Shown here: positions 1-8,188 of the stretch, piece after piece
Layout of the letters: the number at the start of each line of letters is the position of its first letter
Position numbering within the stretch: position 1 is the stretch's first letter
Origin: Actinophytocola sp963729115
Lineage (GTDB): Bacteria > Actinomycetota > Actinomycetes > Mycobacteriales > Pseudonocardiaceae
Length of the DNA stretch: 64,000 nucleotides
Direction: 5' to 3'
Assembly: GCA_963729115.1 (NCBI GenBank)
Contig: CAVSMR010000027.1
Coordinates: 434,001-498,000 of the forward strand
The notes under the pieces: model-generated
The model's database searches: none
Told to the model about the DNA's origin: nothing
Seen by the model: the letters and a program-made list of their open reading frames with translations, nothing else
Program-made: the position numbers and the translations under genes

Positions 1-518
1 GAGGTGAGGCTGTGCGGCGTCATCGCCGCCAGCCGGCGGTCCCGCGGGTAGCGCGCGTCCAGCGCCGCCGCGGTCAACCCGGACAGCAGCATCTTGCCCA
101 CCGCCGTGCAGTGCGCCGGCAGCCGCCGCCCGACGGCGGACACCATGCGCACCGGATGGGTGCTGTCCACCTTCGCGATGTACACGACGTCGGTGCCCTC
201 GAGCAGCGCCACGTGGACGGTCTCGTCGCACTCCGCCGCCGTCCGCGCCGCCACCTGCTGCGCCTCGGTGGTGAGGTCGAGCCGCTCGGCGAAGCTGCTG
301 CCGAGCAGGAACAGCGGCAGGCCCAGGCGGTAGCGGACGGGCTGGGCGGCGACCACGGTCAGGTAGCCGCGGTCCGCGAGGGTGGTGACCAGCTCGTGCA
401 CGGTCGTGCGGGGCAGCCGCAGCCGCTCGGTGATCTCCGGTACGGACAGCTCCGGCGTGGCGAGAAAGAGCTCGAGCACGTCCAGGGCGCGCCCGACGGC
501 CGGGACCGTTCGGCCCAC
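1..518 (-). CDS. IclR-family transcriptional regulator (3' end outside window)
   Basis: Reading the minus strand from GTG at 518 gives an N-terminal winged helix (VPEITERLRLPRTTVHELV) followed by the start of an IclR effector domain (DETVHVALLEGTDVVYIAKV and later LPAHCTAVGKMLLSG). The GTG start has an AGG six bases upstream. About 172 residues are visible of a usual 240-260, so the protein runs off the left edge. It is divergent from the gene at 650, and IclR proteins often control such a neighbour, so autoregulation plus control of that gene is likely (inference). Family assignment is firm; the effector ligand is unknown. Confidence 0.85.
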   Translation of the reverse strand, partial: MGRTVPAVGRALDVLELFLATPELSVPEITERLRLPRTTVHELVTTLADRGYLTVVAAQPVRYRLGLPLFLLGSSFAERLDLTTEAQQVAARTAAECDETVHVALLEGTDVVYIAKVDSTHPVRMVSAVGRRLPAHCTAVGKMLLSGLTAAALDARYPRDRRLAAMTPHSLT

Positions 519-649
519 TGTGCACCTCGTCGCATGGCGTCGGAATGGTCGCCCGCAGCGTAAGGACGGCCAGGCCGGGCTGTCAAAGCGAGATCGTGGG
601 TTAGAGTCGACTACTCGAACGGCATTCGATATCCCGAAGCAGGAGAGCG

Positions 650-1603
650 ATGACCGCAGGACCCGTACCCGCGCCCGGCGCGGGCCTGTTGCGCACGCTG
701 GGGCTGCCGGAGACCGACCTCACCACGCCGCCGTCGTCGCCGGGCAGGTTCCCCGACGGCGCGCGGTACCGGGTCGAGATCCCCAGTGTCGAGGGGCCGC
801 GCTGCCTCGAGGCCGTGCTCGCCGAGTCGACCCGGCTCGACGTGCCGGTCACGCGGGTCTCGCAAGGCAGCGGCGTGGGGCTGCTCACCGACGCCGAGAT
901 CGGTGCCATGGTGCGGCTGGCCGCCGGCGCGGGCGTCGAACTGAGCCTGTTCGCCCGGCCGTGCGCCGCGTGGGGCACGTCGGCCATGACGCGCGCGCCC
1001 GCGGGCGGGGTGCTCGCGCCGTGTGCATGGGGCTCCGACCAGCTCGCCGCGGCGGTCGACGAGGTCTGCCGGGCCGCCGACCTCGGCGTGCGCAGCGTGC
1101 TGGTGGCCGACCTCGGCCTGCTGTCGGTCGTCGGCCGGCTGCGCGCGGACGGCGTGCTGCCCGCGGACCTGCGGGTGAAGGTGTCGGTGATGCTGCCGGC
1201 CGCGAACCCGGCCACGGCCGGCGTGCTGGCCGGGCTCGGCGCGGACACGATCAACCTGCCGACGGACCTGTCGCTGGCCCAGATCGCCGGCATCCGTGCG
1301 GCCGTGCCGGTGCCGCTCGACGTGTACGTGGAGGCTCCCGACAACATCGGCGGTTTCGTGCGCCACCACGAGATCCCGCGCCTGGTGGAGCTCGCGTCGC
1401 CGGTGTACGTGAAGTTCGGCCTGCGCAACGCGCCCGACGTGTACCCGTCGGGCACGCACCTGGACGACACCACGGTCCGGCTGTCCCGCGAGCGCGTTCG
1501 CCGCGCCCGGCTGGGGCTGGACCTGCTGGCCCGTTCCGGGGTCGAGGCAGCCTGCTCGACACCGGGGGCCGCCGGTCTCGCTATTCCCGTCTCCGCGACG
1601 TAG
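650..1603 (+). CDS. U32-peptidase-like TIM-barrel protein
   Basis: A 317-residue soluble protein starting at ATG 650 with AGGAG seven bases upstream. It resembles the (beta/alpha)8 part of U32-type 'peptidase' proteins: a substrate-loop segment (VTRVSQGSGVGLLTDAEI), a LADLGLLSVVGRL strand/helix pair near residue 160 and a YVEAPDNIGGF stretch near 225. No complete catalytic signature can be confirmed, so the enzymatic role is open. It is transcribed away from the IclR gene and probably shares its promoter region. It could instead be another TIM-barrel enzyme such as a small-molecule lyase. The fold class is moderately sure; the function is not. Confidence 0.6.
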   Translation: MTAGPVPAPGAGLLRTLGLPETDLTTPPSSPGRFPDGARYRVEIPSVEGPRCLEAVLAESTRLDVPVTRVSQGSGVGLLTDAEIGAMVRLAAGAGVELSLFARPCAAWGTSAMTRAPAGGVLAPCAWGSDQLAAAVDEVCRAADLGVRSVLVADLGLLSVVGRLRADGVLPADLRVKVSVMLPAANPATAGVLAGLGADTINLPTDLSLAQIAGIRAAVPVPLDVYVEAPDNIGGFVRHHEIPRLVELASPVYVKFGLRNAPDVYPSGTHLDDTTVRLSRERVRRARLGLDLLARSGVEAACSTPGAAGLAIPVSAT

Positions 1604-1737
1604 TCCGTTGGTTCACGAACAATTCGGTACGTTTATATGCCCCTGTATCCGACTACCGCTGAAACGCACGGAACAGCCAAATTATGACCACTCGACCGGC
1701 GGTATAGGTCGAATACTGCTGCCGATAAAATCGGCCG

Positions 1738-2244
1738 ATGATTCGACTCGCGAGATGCTTGTCAGTAATTCTGATTTCCGGCGGGTTGGCGGTCTTTGGT
1801 GGCTCTTCTGCCGCCGCCACAGGCGGCTCGGATGTCGCCGTTGACTTGACCGCGCAAGGATATCTCCTGTTGCCGTACGGTCGTTTCGACGTGTCGGTGA
1901 CCAACAACGGGCCGGAGACACTGCAGTCCGCCACGGTGACGCTGCGGGCCGACCGCCCTATGGGGTCGACGCAGACGCCGTGTGCGCTCGACCGGCCGAC
2001 CTCCACGTTGACCTGTCAGTTCGGTCCGCTCGATGAGGGTGCCACGGCGACGGCCAGCTCGGTGATCGTTTTCAGCCTCGACACCACCAACCCGCGCGGT
2101 GACTCCGTGCGGCTCACCGTTGCTCGAGCGGCCAGCGCACCGGCCGACCCGAACCCCCTCAACGACAGCCTTTCCGACAGGTGTGACTGGGTCCCGCAGT
2201 TCAACCCCAACGGCGGATTTCCGAGCGGCCGGTTGTGGTGCTGA
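1738..2244 (+). CDS. Secreted DUF11-like beta-sandwich protein
   Basis: 168 residues. The N-terminus is a Sec signal peptide (hydrophobic core about residues 8-24, Ala-rich cleavage region near 25-27). The rest resembles one DUF11/conserved-repeat beta-sandwich: FDVSVTNNGPETLQSATVTL is the typical 'VTNNGP' strand, and SVRLTVARAASAPADPNPLND is the typical end of such a domain. Four cysteines in the C-terminal half could form disulphides. It is probably exported and surface or matrix associated. No enzymatic motif is seen. The 134 bases upstream are unusually AT-rich for this window and probably hold its promoter. The gene ends before a strong hairpin shared with the convergent M23 gene. Confidence 0.75.
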   Translation: MIRLARCLSVILISGGLAVFGGSSAAATGGSDVAVDLTAQGYLLLPYGRFDVSVTNNGPETLQSATVTLRADRPMGSTQTPCALDRPTSTLTCQFGPLDEGATATASSVIVFSLDTTNPRGDSVRLTVARAASAPADPNPLNDSLSDRCDWVPQFNPNGGFPSGRLWC

Positions 2245-2276
2245 CCCGCACCGGCCACCTTGTCGTCGAGCCATGA

Positions 2277-2310
2277 ACGCCGGCCGGCGTGTCCCCGAGC
2301 CGGCCGGCGT
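2277..2310. terminator. Bidirectional hairpin terminator
   Basis: Perfect 12-bp inverted repeat (ACGCCGGCCGGC / GCCGGCCGGCGT) with a 10-base loop, between two convergent genes (stops at 2244 and 2325). No T-run follows, as is usual in high-GC actinobacteria. Confidence 0.7.
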
Positions 2311-2324
2311 CCATGGACCGGGTA

Positions 2325-3272
2325 CTAGCTGCAGTGTTCGAACGGGCTGGTGTACGAGCTGCTCGCGATGGAGCCACCCCATCGCACACACACGTCTGGT
2401 GCGTGCTTCTTAACGGGGCCGGCGTAGTAGGTGTAGGTGCCCTGGTCCGTCGTCCTGCTGCCACCCTCGGGCTCGAGGAACGCCGACATCGACCTCGCCG
2501 TGCTGACGTTCGACTGCAGCGTCACGACGCAGTTGTCCCCGGCGGTGGCGTTGTAGAGCAGGTACACGCGGCCACCCGTGAGGGCGGCCTCGTCGATGAC
2601 GCTGAAGCCGCTGCCGCACACTTCCTCGGGCGTGTACGGGTTCCCGCCACCGCAGTTGTTGGTGCTGTTGACCGCCTTCTTCTGTCCGAGTGAGACAGTC
2701 GTGCCCTCGACGGTGGGGCTGGTGTCGATCGAGCCCGACGTCGAGATCTGCTCGTAATGCAGGTGTGGCGCGTAGTCGCCGCCGGTTCCGCCCACGGTGC
2801 CGATCGCGGTTCCCTGGCTCACCGACAGCGACTGTCCCGGGCTGCGGACCATGCTCGCGAGGTGCGCGTAGCGGGTCTTGGTGCCGTCCCCGTGCGTGAC
2901 GAGAACGTAGTTTCCGTAGGCCATGATGCCGACATCGCCGGCGGCGGAGAGGGTGGTGTAGAAATGCGCGGTGCCGCTCGCCGTGGCGCGGACCGTCTCA
3001 CCGCCGATCGCGTCGCTGCCGTAGCTCTGCCAGTCGATGGAGCCGGACGGGCTGTGGCCGGGGCTCCAGTTGTTGGCGTAGAAGGTCTTGTCGCAGTTGA
3101 ACGGACTCTTGTGCGTGGCCATGATGCCGACGTCCGGCGCGCCGGACGGCTGCGCATTCGAGGCAACCGAGGTGGCGCCGACGGCCAGCATCGCGGCGAG
3201 CACCGCGAACGCTCCCCTCATGAGCCATAGCAGCCCCGATCCTCGCTGTCTTGCCCTCGCTGATGTTGTCAT
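2325..3272 (-). CDS. Secreted M23-family (LytM) metallopeptidase
   Basis: 315 residues. A signal peptide with a hydrophobic core (about residues 13-36) precedes a LytM/peptidase M23 domain. The zinc site can be read as H73-x6-D80 (HSPSGSID) and, later, HLHYEQ with its two histidines. Peptidase M23 enzymes cleave cross-links in peptidoglycan; an extracellular wall-remodelling role is expected. The C-terminal ~110 residues after GGGNPYTPEEVCGSGF look like a separate beta-rich, disulphide-containing module. The ATG at 3272 has a GGGAG ribosome site. Two PDVGIMATH/GDVGIMAY-like stretches repeat within the N-terminal half. Catalytic family is firm; the precise substrate bond is unknown. Confidence 0.88.
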   Translation of the reverse strand: MTTSARARQRGSGLLWLMRGAFAVLAAMLAVGATSVASNAQPSGAPDVGIMATHKSPFNCDKTFYANNWSPGHSPSGSIDWQSYGSDAIGGETVRATASGTAHFYTTLSAAGDVGIMAYGNYVLVTHGDGTKTRYAHLASMVRSPGQSLSVSQGTAIGTVGGTGGDYAPHLHYEQISTSGSIDTSPTVEGTTVSLGQKKAVNSTNNCGGGNPYTPEEVCGSGFSVIDEAALTGGRVYLLYNATAGDNCVVTLQSNVSTARSMSAFLEPEGGSRTTDQGTYTYYAGPVKKHAPDVCVRWGGSIASSSYTSPFEHCS

Positions 3273-3415
3273 GACTTGCTCTCCCTTTCCCGACTTCCCC
3301 GCACCGGCTCACTCGGCCGGTCCCTGTTGTCTAGTCCAATCGCGCCATCAACCGCAATGGGCCCCGTCGGCGCCTCATACCGTGGCCGCTGCCGGCGCCG
3401 ATCCCAATGACGTAG

Positions 3416-3888
3416 GTCGACGAGGAGAACGACGGCCTCGCAGCCGCCGACGACCTACGCGACCGGCAGGGGCAGGCCTCCATGCCGGGCCTGATGGTGC
3501 ATCTCGAGGCCACCCGCGACGAGCAACAGGCCGGCGTGTACGCCGCGCTCGCGTTCGCTGCCTACGAGGCGCTGGACACCCCACCTCCGCCACACGACAG
3601 CGCGCCGTCCGTGTGCACGCCCGCTCTCGAGGCGACCTCGCCGGTGCCGCCGCGTTCGGCCGGACCGACCTCGCCGAACAGCTCGCCGCGACCGCCATCA
3701 CCGACGCCAACCGCGTGGGCGACTCCTGGACCGCCGCGCGGGCGTTGCACACCCTCGCAGACATCCGCGCGACCCGAGGCGACCCGGCCGCCGCCCAAAC
3801 GTATCGAGAAGCTCTCACCGCGGGGACCGACTTGCGAATGCCACGCCGCGTCGCGCAGATCGAGACCGCGCTGGCACAGCTCGGTTGA
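3416..3888 (+). pseudogene. Remnant of a TPR-type protein, frameshifted
   Basis: Two convincing but out-of-frame protein pieces. The first, from 3416 (in-frame stop just upstream at 3413), reads VDEENDGLAAADDLRDRQ and ends near YAALAFAAYEALD. The second, ending at the TGA at 3886-3888, reads AFGRTDLAEQLAATAI, then ARALHTLADIRATRGDPAAA and MPRRVAQIETALAQLG. Both halves have the alpha-helical, Ala/Leu-rich pattern of TPR-like C-termini of actinobacterial regulators. There is no start codon with a ribosome site, so this is a decayed 3' fragment. Origin from a SARP- or LuxR-type regulator is an inference. Confidence 0.5.
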
Positions 3889-4012
3889 CGTGACCACAAC
3901 GAGCATCCGGAGTTGATGGACGCCGCCGAAGTCTATGTGAATCCGTTGATTTGCCTGCGTCAACCACGTGTGCTTGTCTACGTCGAGCCACGGTATCGAT
4001 CGGGGGAGGGCC

Positions 4013-4648
4013 ATGGACTTCGACGTGGAGCCGGCCAAGCTGCGCGAGCTTGCCGCATTGCTCGACCGGGCTCGCCAGGACGTCGACGGCGCCCGGAAGT
4101 ATCTAACGAAGATGGAGAACTTCGACGGCGGCGAGGGATTGCTCGGCGGGTGCCTCGACGGGCATCGCGCCGCGTACAACACGTTGGCCGGCTGGCTCGA
4201 CAAGGCCGCCGAGCCGACCATCGCCGGTACTAGCGCGGCAGTCACAGCGTCTGCCAACCATTACCAGAACACAGACCGGGCGACGGCGGCGAGCCTGGAC
4301 GGGACCTATCCCGCGACGGACGTGGACCAAGCACGAGAGCGCTCCCCGGAGATCGAGTCCGAGGGCACGCCGTGGTTCGGTGACGCGTCCAGTGCTCAGG
4401 AGCACCTGGACAAGGACCCCGGGGACTACCACACCGAGCTCGCGTCCCATCCAGAGTGGTGGGATGCCGCCAGCGGGATGACCTGGTGTGGCGAGGCGAT
4501 CAAGACAGGTCAGCTACGTCGCGGTGTGGCTCAAGTGGATCAAAGATCCCTTCCACCCCCAGGAGCATCTGGTTCAGCCGTTCATCGGCGACTGGGCGGG
4601 CGCCCGGGCCGCGGCCGACGTCCTGCGCAACGTCGCGCGCGCGGTTAA
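4013..4648 (+). CDS. ESX/WXG100-like protein, N-terminal part (frameshifted)
   Basis: ATG 4013 follows GGGGGAGGGCC, a good ribosome site, although an upstream in-frame ATG exists at 3968. Residues 1-160 form a helical type VII secretion-type domain (DFDVEPAKLRELAALLDRAR; the segment HRAAYNTLAGWLDKAAEP). The homologous sequence stops making sense near base 4500, where Pro/Arg-rich shadow reading begins. The natural continuation is in the +1 frame at 4488-5141, so an extra base (or two lost) near 4494-4515 has split one gene. It may be a real lesion or a sequencing error. The product would be a secreted ESX-type substrate of unknown function. Confidence 0.6.
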   Translation: MDFDVEPAKLRELAALLDRARQDVDGARKYLTKMENFDGGEGLLGGCLDGHRAAYNTLAGWLDKAAEPTIAGTSAAVTASANHYQNTDRATAASLDGTYPATDVDQARERSPEIESEGTPWFGDASSAQEHLDKDPGDYHTELASHPEWWDAASGMTWCGEAIKTGQLRRGVAQVDQRSLPPPGASGSAVHRRLGGRPGRGRRPAQRRARG

Positions 4649-5141
4649 CAGCACGGCCATCAACATCCAATGGGCATCGCAGAGCACCGAGCGGGTGTGG
4701 CACGGCAACGCCGGCGACGGCGCGGTCGCTTACCTGATCAACCTGGCCAAGCCGCTCGACGTCGACAACGCGTGGCCCCCGATCGACAAGCTGGCGAGCC
4801 AGTACGAGCAGGCGTCCGCGGACATGGTCCTCCGCCGCGACGCCGCGATCGGTGTGCTCAACACGATCGGAGACTCCGCAGTCGAGGCGGCAGTGGCGTG
4901 CGGCGTCATCGGCGGCAGCGCGTCGACCGGGGTCGGCACGCCAGTCGCCGCGGCCGCCGCCCTCTTCGCCGGCGTGAAGATCAACAAGGTGATCGACGGG
5001 ATCCGGGACCTGTTCAGCCTCGTCAGCGAACTCAAAACGGTGACATCCGAGCTCAAGGCCGCGCAGGACGGTTTCGCCGAGGTGAGCAGGCCGTCGCTGC
5101 CCTCGCTTCCTGCCACTCCGATCTCTGCACCAGGGAGGTGA
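4488..5141 (+). CDS. ESX/WXG100-like protein, C-terminal part (frameshifted)
   Basis: Continuation of the preceding open frame after a +1 shift. It opens with VSYVAVWLKWIKDPFHPQEH and contains a second WXG-like hairpin (STERVWHGNAGDGAVAYL, a W-x-G variant), then a glycine/alanine-rich hydrophobic stretch (VACGVIGGSASTGVG...AAAAALFAGVK) that could be a membrane-inserting segment, and a helical tail. There is no convincing start of its own: the first GTG (4488) lacks a ribosome site. It is best read as the second half of a roughly 375-residue effector. The neighbours (a short accessory protein, a DUF3558 lipoprotein and a membrane protein) fit a type VII secretion-associated locus. Confidence 0.6.
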   Translation: MARRSRQVSYVAVWLKWIKDPFHPQEHLVQPFIGDWAGARAAADVLRNVARAVNSTAINIQWASQSTERVWHGNAGDGAVAYLINLAKPLDVDNAWPPIDKLASQYEQASADMVLRRDAAIGVLNTIGDSAVEAAVACGVIGGSASTGVGTPVAAAAALFAGVKINKVIDGIRDLFSLVSELKTVTSELKAAQDGFAEVSRPSLPSLPATPISAPGR

Positions 5142-5143
5142 CG

Positions 5144-5508
5144 GTGACGAAACCGGCCAACTTCGACCAGCTGCGCGAGCTCGCGCGGGGCACGCCCCTC
5201 GAGGCCTGCCTGAACGACGAGAGGCAGCTCGAAGCGTTGCTGCTCAAGGAAATGCAGGCCAGCCAGGATCCCGTGACGAGGGAGATTGGTGCCGGGATCG
5301 CAGGCGGCACCATGACCTGGCGGACGGTCGCGTCCAGCGGCGTGTATGCGGAGTACATCGAGCACGGTGTGGAGGCAATGCGCGACCTGGACTTCGGTGC
5401 GGTCTTCGCCGGGCTCGGGGAGGAGGCAACTCAGCCCGCGCCGCCGCCGCCAGGGAGCGTGACGAGGACGAGCCGTTCAGTCGCGGCGTGCTCAAGCGCA
5501 GGCGTTAG
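5144..5508 (+). CDS. Small ESX-locus protein, frame disturbed near its C-terminus
   Basis: GTG 5144 lies behind GGGAGG. The protein begins MTKPANFDQLRELARG and contains LDFGAVFAGLGEEATQPAPPPP. In this frame there is no stop before the lipoprotein gene; it would run on in frame to 6109. The frame one base back ends naturally as RERDEDEPFSRGVLKRRR with a TAG at 5506-5508, an acidic/basic tail that fits a short cytosolic protein. I therefore place a single-base loss in the proline codon run near 5445-5455 and end the gene at 5508. The alternative is a 321-residue fusion with the lipoprotein. Function unknown. Confidence 0.5.
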
Positions 5509-5515
5509 GCGGCAC

Positions 5516-6109
5516 ATGAAACGGATGGTCATGGCCGTCGCGATCGTCGTGTTCACGGTCGCGCCGACGGGCTGCGCCGATTCGGATGGCGCGCCGCGTG
5601 AGCCAAGCGAGACCAGCAAGACTGGGAAGGCGGATCTCAGCATCCCGAGCGTGCACGATCCGCTGGACGTCAGCGAGTTCGCGAAGCAGCCGTGCTCGCT
5701 GATCGGCCCGGCCGCACGGGCGGAGATCGGACTGCCGGACAGCGTCTATACCCCTGCGGAAAATCCGGCGCGGTGTGACCTCCAAGTGGATGGCGACAAG
5801 CCGGACCCGGTGAACTATCAGCGAATAGTGGTCATGCTGGACGGTGGTCTGCGGGATGCGTACGCCCAGTGTGGTGTCGTCAAATCGATCGACTGTTCCC
5901 AGTGGACGGTCGGTGAGGTCGACGGCTATCCGACGATCCGCGCGAACGGTAAGCCGGAGGCGAAGTACGGTATGTGCCGGCTCTATCTCGGGGTCGCGGA
6001 CGACGCGCAGGTCGCGATCATCGATGTCCGGGTCGATCCGGACGCGGACGGTCCGGACTGCGAACGCGCGGAGAAGTCGGCCGTCGAGGTGCTGGCCGCG
6101 CTGCGCTAG
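5516..6109 (+). CDS. DUF3558-type lipoprotein
   Basis: 197 residues from ATG 5516, with AGGCGG upstream. The N-terminus is a lipoprotein signal (KRMVMAVAIVVFTVAPTGC, lipobox ending at Cys20). The mature part has the DUF3558 pattern: DVSEFAKQPCSLIGPAARAEIGL, a CDL strand, and paired cysteines. Such lipoproteins are common in Pseudonocardiaceae beside ESX-type effectors; they are anchored outside the membrane and no activity is established. It shares its reading frame with the preceding gene, so an annotation pipeline could fuse them. Confidence 0.75.
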   Translation: MKRMVMAVAIVVFTVAPTGCADSDGAPREPSETSKTGKADLSIPSVHDPLDVSEFAKQPCSLIGPAARAEIGLPDSVYTPAENPARCDLQVDGDKPDPVNYQRIVVMLDGGLRDAYAQCGVVKSIDCSQWTVGEVDGYPTIRANGKPEAKYGMCRLYLGVADDAQVAIIDVRVDPDADGPDCERAEKSAVEVLAALR

Positions 6110-6145
6110 GTGAGCCGCCAACCGGTGAGCCGGGGGGAGTGAACG

Positions 6146-6673
6146 GTGAAGCGACCGCTCGAGCCGCGAAAGCCGCTGCGTCGCACGGCGCGGGCGCTGC
6201 TGCTCTGCGGGCTGTTCGCCACCTTGCTGCAGCTGAGCATCGGCGTGCTGGCCGTCTCGCGCGGGGGGACACCCGCTGGGCCCGGGCAGGAGGCGACCTG
6301 GCCTGCCGGCGAGACCATGGCGCTCGAACGGACGCCCAACAAGATCAGCACCGACATGTCTCGATGGACGCGGTGCCTGGTCACCGAGGACGGACGGCAG
6401 AGCACGGAAATCATCGCTATCGGCGTGCCAGTCAAGCCACTGGCCCGTGGCGACGTACGGATCACCTGCGACCGGCCATTGACCTTGCTGACCGGCACGC
6501 CGATGACGATCGCCGACTACGCGCGCGGGCCGTTGATCTGCCTGCCGATGTTCGTCACGTGCCTCGGCATCCTGTTCTACTTCCCGCGGTTCGCCTTCTT
6601 CATGTCCAGAAACCCCGTGGGCGACGCGATGATGCGCGCGATGAAGCTTCCACCGTTCGATCGGCGGGGCTAG
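6146..6673 (+). CDS. Two-TM membrane protein of the ESX-type locus
   Basis: 175 residues from GTG 6146 with a GGGGGGAG ribosome site. One transmembrane helix lies near residues 16-38 (ALLLCGLFATLLQLSIGVLA) and a second near 128-152 (GPLICLPMFVTCLGILFYF). Between them is a roughly 90-residue extracytoplasmic loop with two cysteines (RCLV, ITCD) that could form a disulphide. The C-terminus is short and cytoplasmic. It is the last gene of the locus beginning at 4013, and a two-TM protein also ends the second ESX-like locus (41069), which supports a shared design. No family recognised. Confidence 0.65.
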   Translation: MKRPLEPRKPLRRTARALLLCGLFATLLQLSIGVLAVSRGGTPAGPGQEATWPAGETMALERTPNKISTDMSRWTRCLVTEDGRQSTEIIAIGVPVKPLARGDVRITCDRPLTLLTGTPMTIADYARGPLICLPMFVTCLGILFYFPRFAFFMSRNPVGDAMMRAMKLPPFDRRG

Positions 6674-6817
6674 CGTTCGGAGCTGATCAACGCGTGGTCA
6701 GCGCCAGTTCCGCGGCGCGGGTCAGGCGGGGTCCGCGGGTCGGACGCGGGGATTCCACGCTCGAGCTGGTCGGCGGCGCGAAGCCGATCGCGGTACCGAC
6801 GATCGGCACGAGACGGC

Positions 6818-8029
6818 TCAGGCTCCGGGGCGATTCCCGGTGGGGATGATGATGGGCGTGGTCGTCGGTGAGGAGACCTTGTTGAGGAACAGCATCGCCA
6901 GTGCGCGGATGAACTGGTCGAACATGTAGAAGCCGACCGGCATGACGGGCAGCAGCCCCTCCCGGAACGCGATGTAGGCAGGCCACCCGGTGCGGACGAG
7001 CGCCGCCGCCGCGTAGTCGCGGCGCAGGCCCAGCCAGTCGCCTATCGCGTCGCTGAGTACGTAGCGCACGAACTCGTTGAGGAACCCACGGGTCACGCCC
7101 AGGTCGACCTGCGCGGTCAGCCCGAGCAGGTCCTCGGCCAGCTCCCGGCCCTCGAACGACGGGGCGAGGATCGGGGTGAGTACCTGCGCCGCCTGCGCGT
7201 CCGCGGCGGCCCACGTCTGGGGGATGAACTCCTCCCGCACGCCGAGCAGGTAGATGGCGACCTGCCAGCTGTGCAGGAAGGCCTCCTCGTCCGCCGCCGA
7301 CATCGGGACGTGCCACTCCTTCAGCTTCCGGTGCACGAACGTGCCGAGGCTGTGGAACGTGACCAGGATGTCGCCATTGCTGATCGGGATCCCGTTCTGC
7401 TCGTCCGCGCCCGCCGACCAGTGCGACGACTGGGGGAGCAGGTGGCGCACCGCGGCGTGCACCAGCCGGGTCTTGTTGGCCGTGACCGTGAACTGGCCAC
7501 CGGGCTCGAAGGCGTTGAGGTCGCTCAGGTCGTAGCCGAAGGTGAACGTCTTGGCCGCGCGGTCCTGCATGTCGGCCCCACCCGCGGACCAGTAGACCGC
7601 CTTGGCCTCGCGCGGGATCACCGTGCTCATGATGCCGCTGCCGAGGCCGTACAGCATGAACAGGTAGGTGTCCTTGCGCCGGTTGAAGTCGGCGGCGAGG
7701 CGCAGCTTGGCAGGGTCGGCCCAGGCGGGCAGCTTGTTGACCCGCTGGAGGTAGGCGGCGAGGTCGGTCGGCAGGCCGGCGGGCAGGGGATCGTTGTTGT
7801 TGACCCACGACCGCATCGCGGTGTTGACCGCCGGCACCTGGCCGTTGTCGAGCAGGGCCGCCAACAACTGGTCCACCTCGTCGTCCCAGGCCCACCACGG
7901 GTCGGTGCCCGCGGCGGCTCCGGTCGACGAGCCCGCCGCGGACGCCACGGCCGGGGCAGTGCCCGCCACGCTCACCAAGCCCAGCGCGACGCCGAGCGAA
8001 AGGACGTTCCTCCGGCTGAGATTGCTCAT
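6818..8029 (-). CDS. lcp: Latex clearing protein (Tat-exported rubber oxygenase)
   Basis: 403 residues with a twin-arginine signal (SRRNVLSLGVALGLVSVAG). It belongs to the DUF2236/MpaB oxygenase family. The residues known to matter in the Streptomyces K30 enzyme (E148, R164, K167, T168 and haem ligand H198, as I recall the numbering) all appear here at a constant offset of seven: E141, R157, K160, T161 and H191, the last within TRLVHAAVRH. Lcp is a b-type haem dioxygenase that cleaves poly(cis-1,4-isoprene) outside the cell into oligo-isoprenoids with aldehyde and ketone ends. Next on the same strand is an acyl-CoA ligase, and a double-TetR regulator is divergent from that. Start at ATG 8029. 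Confidence 0.88.
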   Translation of the reverse strand: MSNLSRRNVLSLGVALGLVSVAGTAPAVASAAGSSTGAAAGTDPWWAWDDEVDQLLAALLDNGQVPAVNTAMRSWVNNNDPLPAGLPTDLAAYLQRVNKLPAWADPAKLRLAADFNRRKDTYLFMLYGLGSGIMSTVIPREAKAVYWSAGGADMQDRAAKTFTFGYDLSDLNAFEPGGQFTVTANKTRLVHAAVRHLLPQSSHWSAGADEQNGIPISNGDILVTFHSLGTFVHRKLKEWHVPMSAADEEAFLHSWQVAIYLLGVREEFIPQTWAAADAQAAQVLTPILAPSFEGRELAEDLLGLTAQVDLGVTRGFLNEFVRYVLSDAIGDWLGLRRDYAAAALVRTGWPAYIAFREGLLPVMPVGFYMFDQFIRALAMLFLNKVSSPTTTPIIIPTGNRPGA

Positions 8030-8188
8030 TTACATACCCAGCTTCCTGGTAGGCATTGGCGCCGCTTGTGCAGGGTGTAGCGGTAGCAAACCGGCCACCT
8101 TCTCACTGAACCTGGTGTGAGATTCCTCATTAACATATCGAAGCCAGCCGCCCGTCGGCAAGAGGATCGTCGCCGCGGTCCGCAGGGC

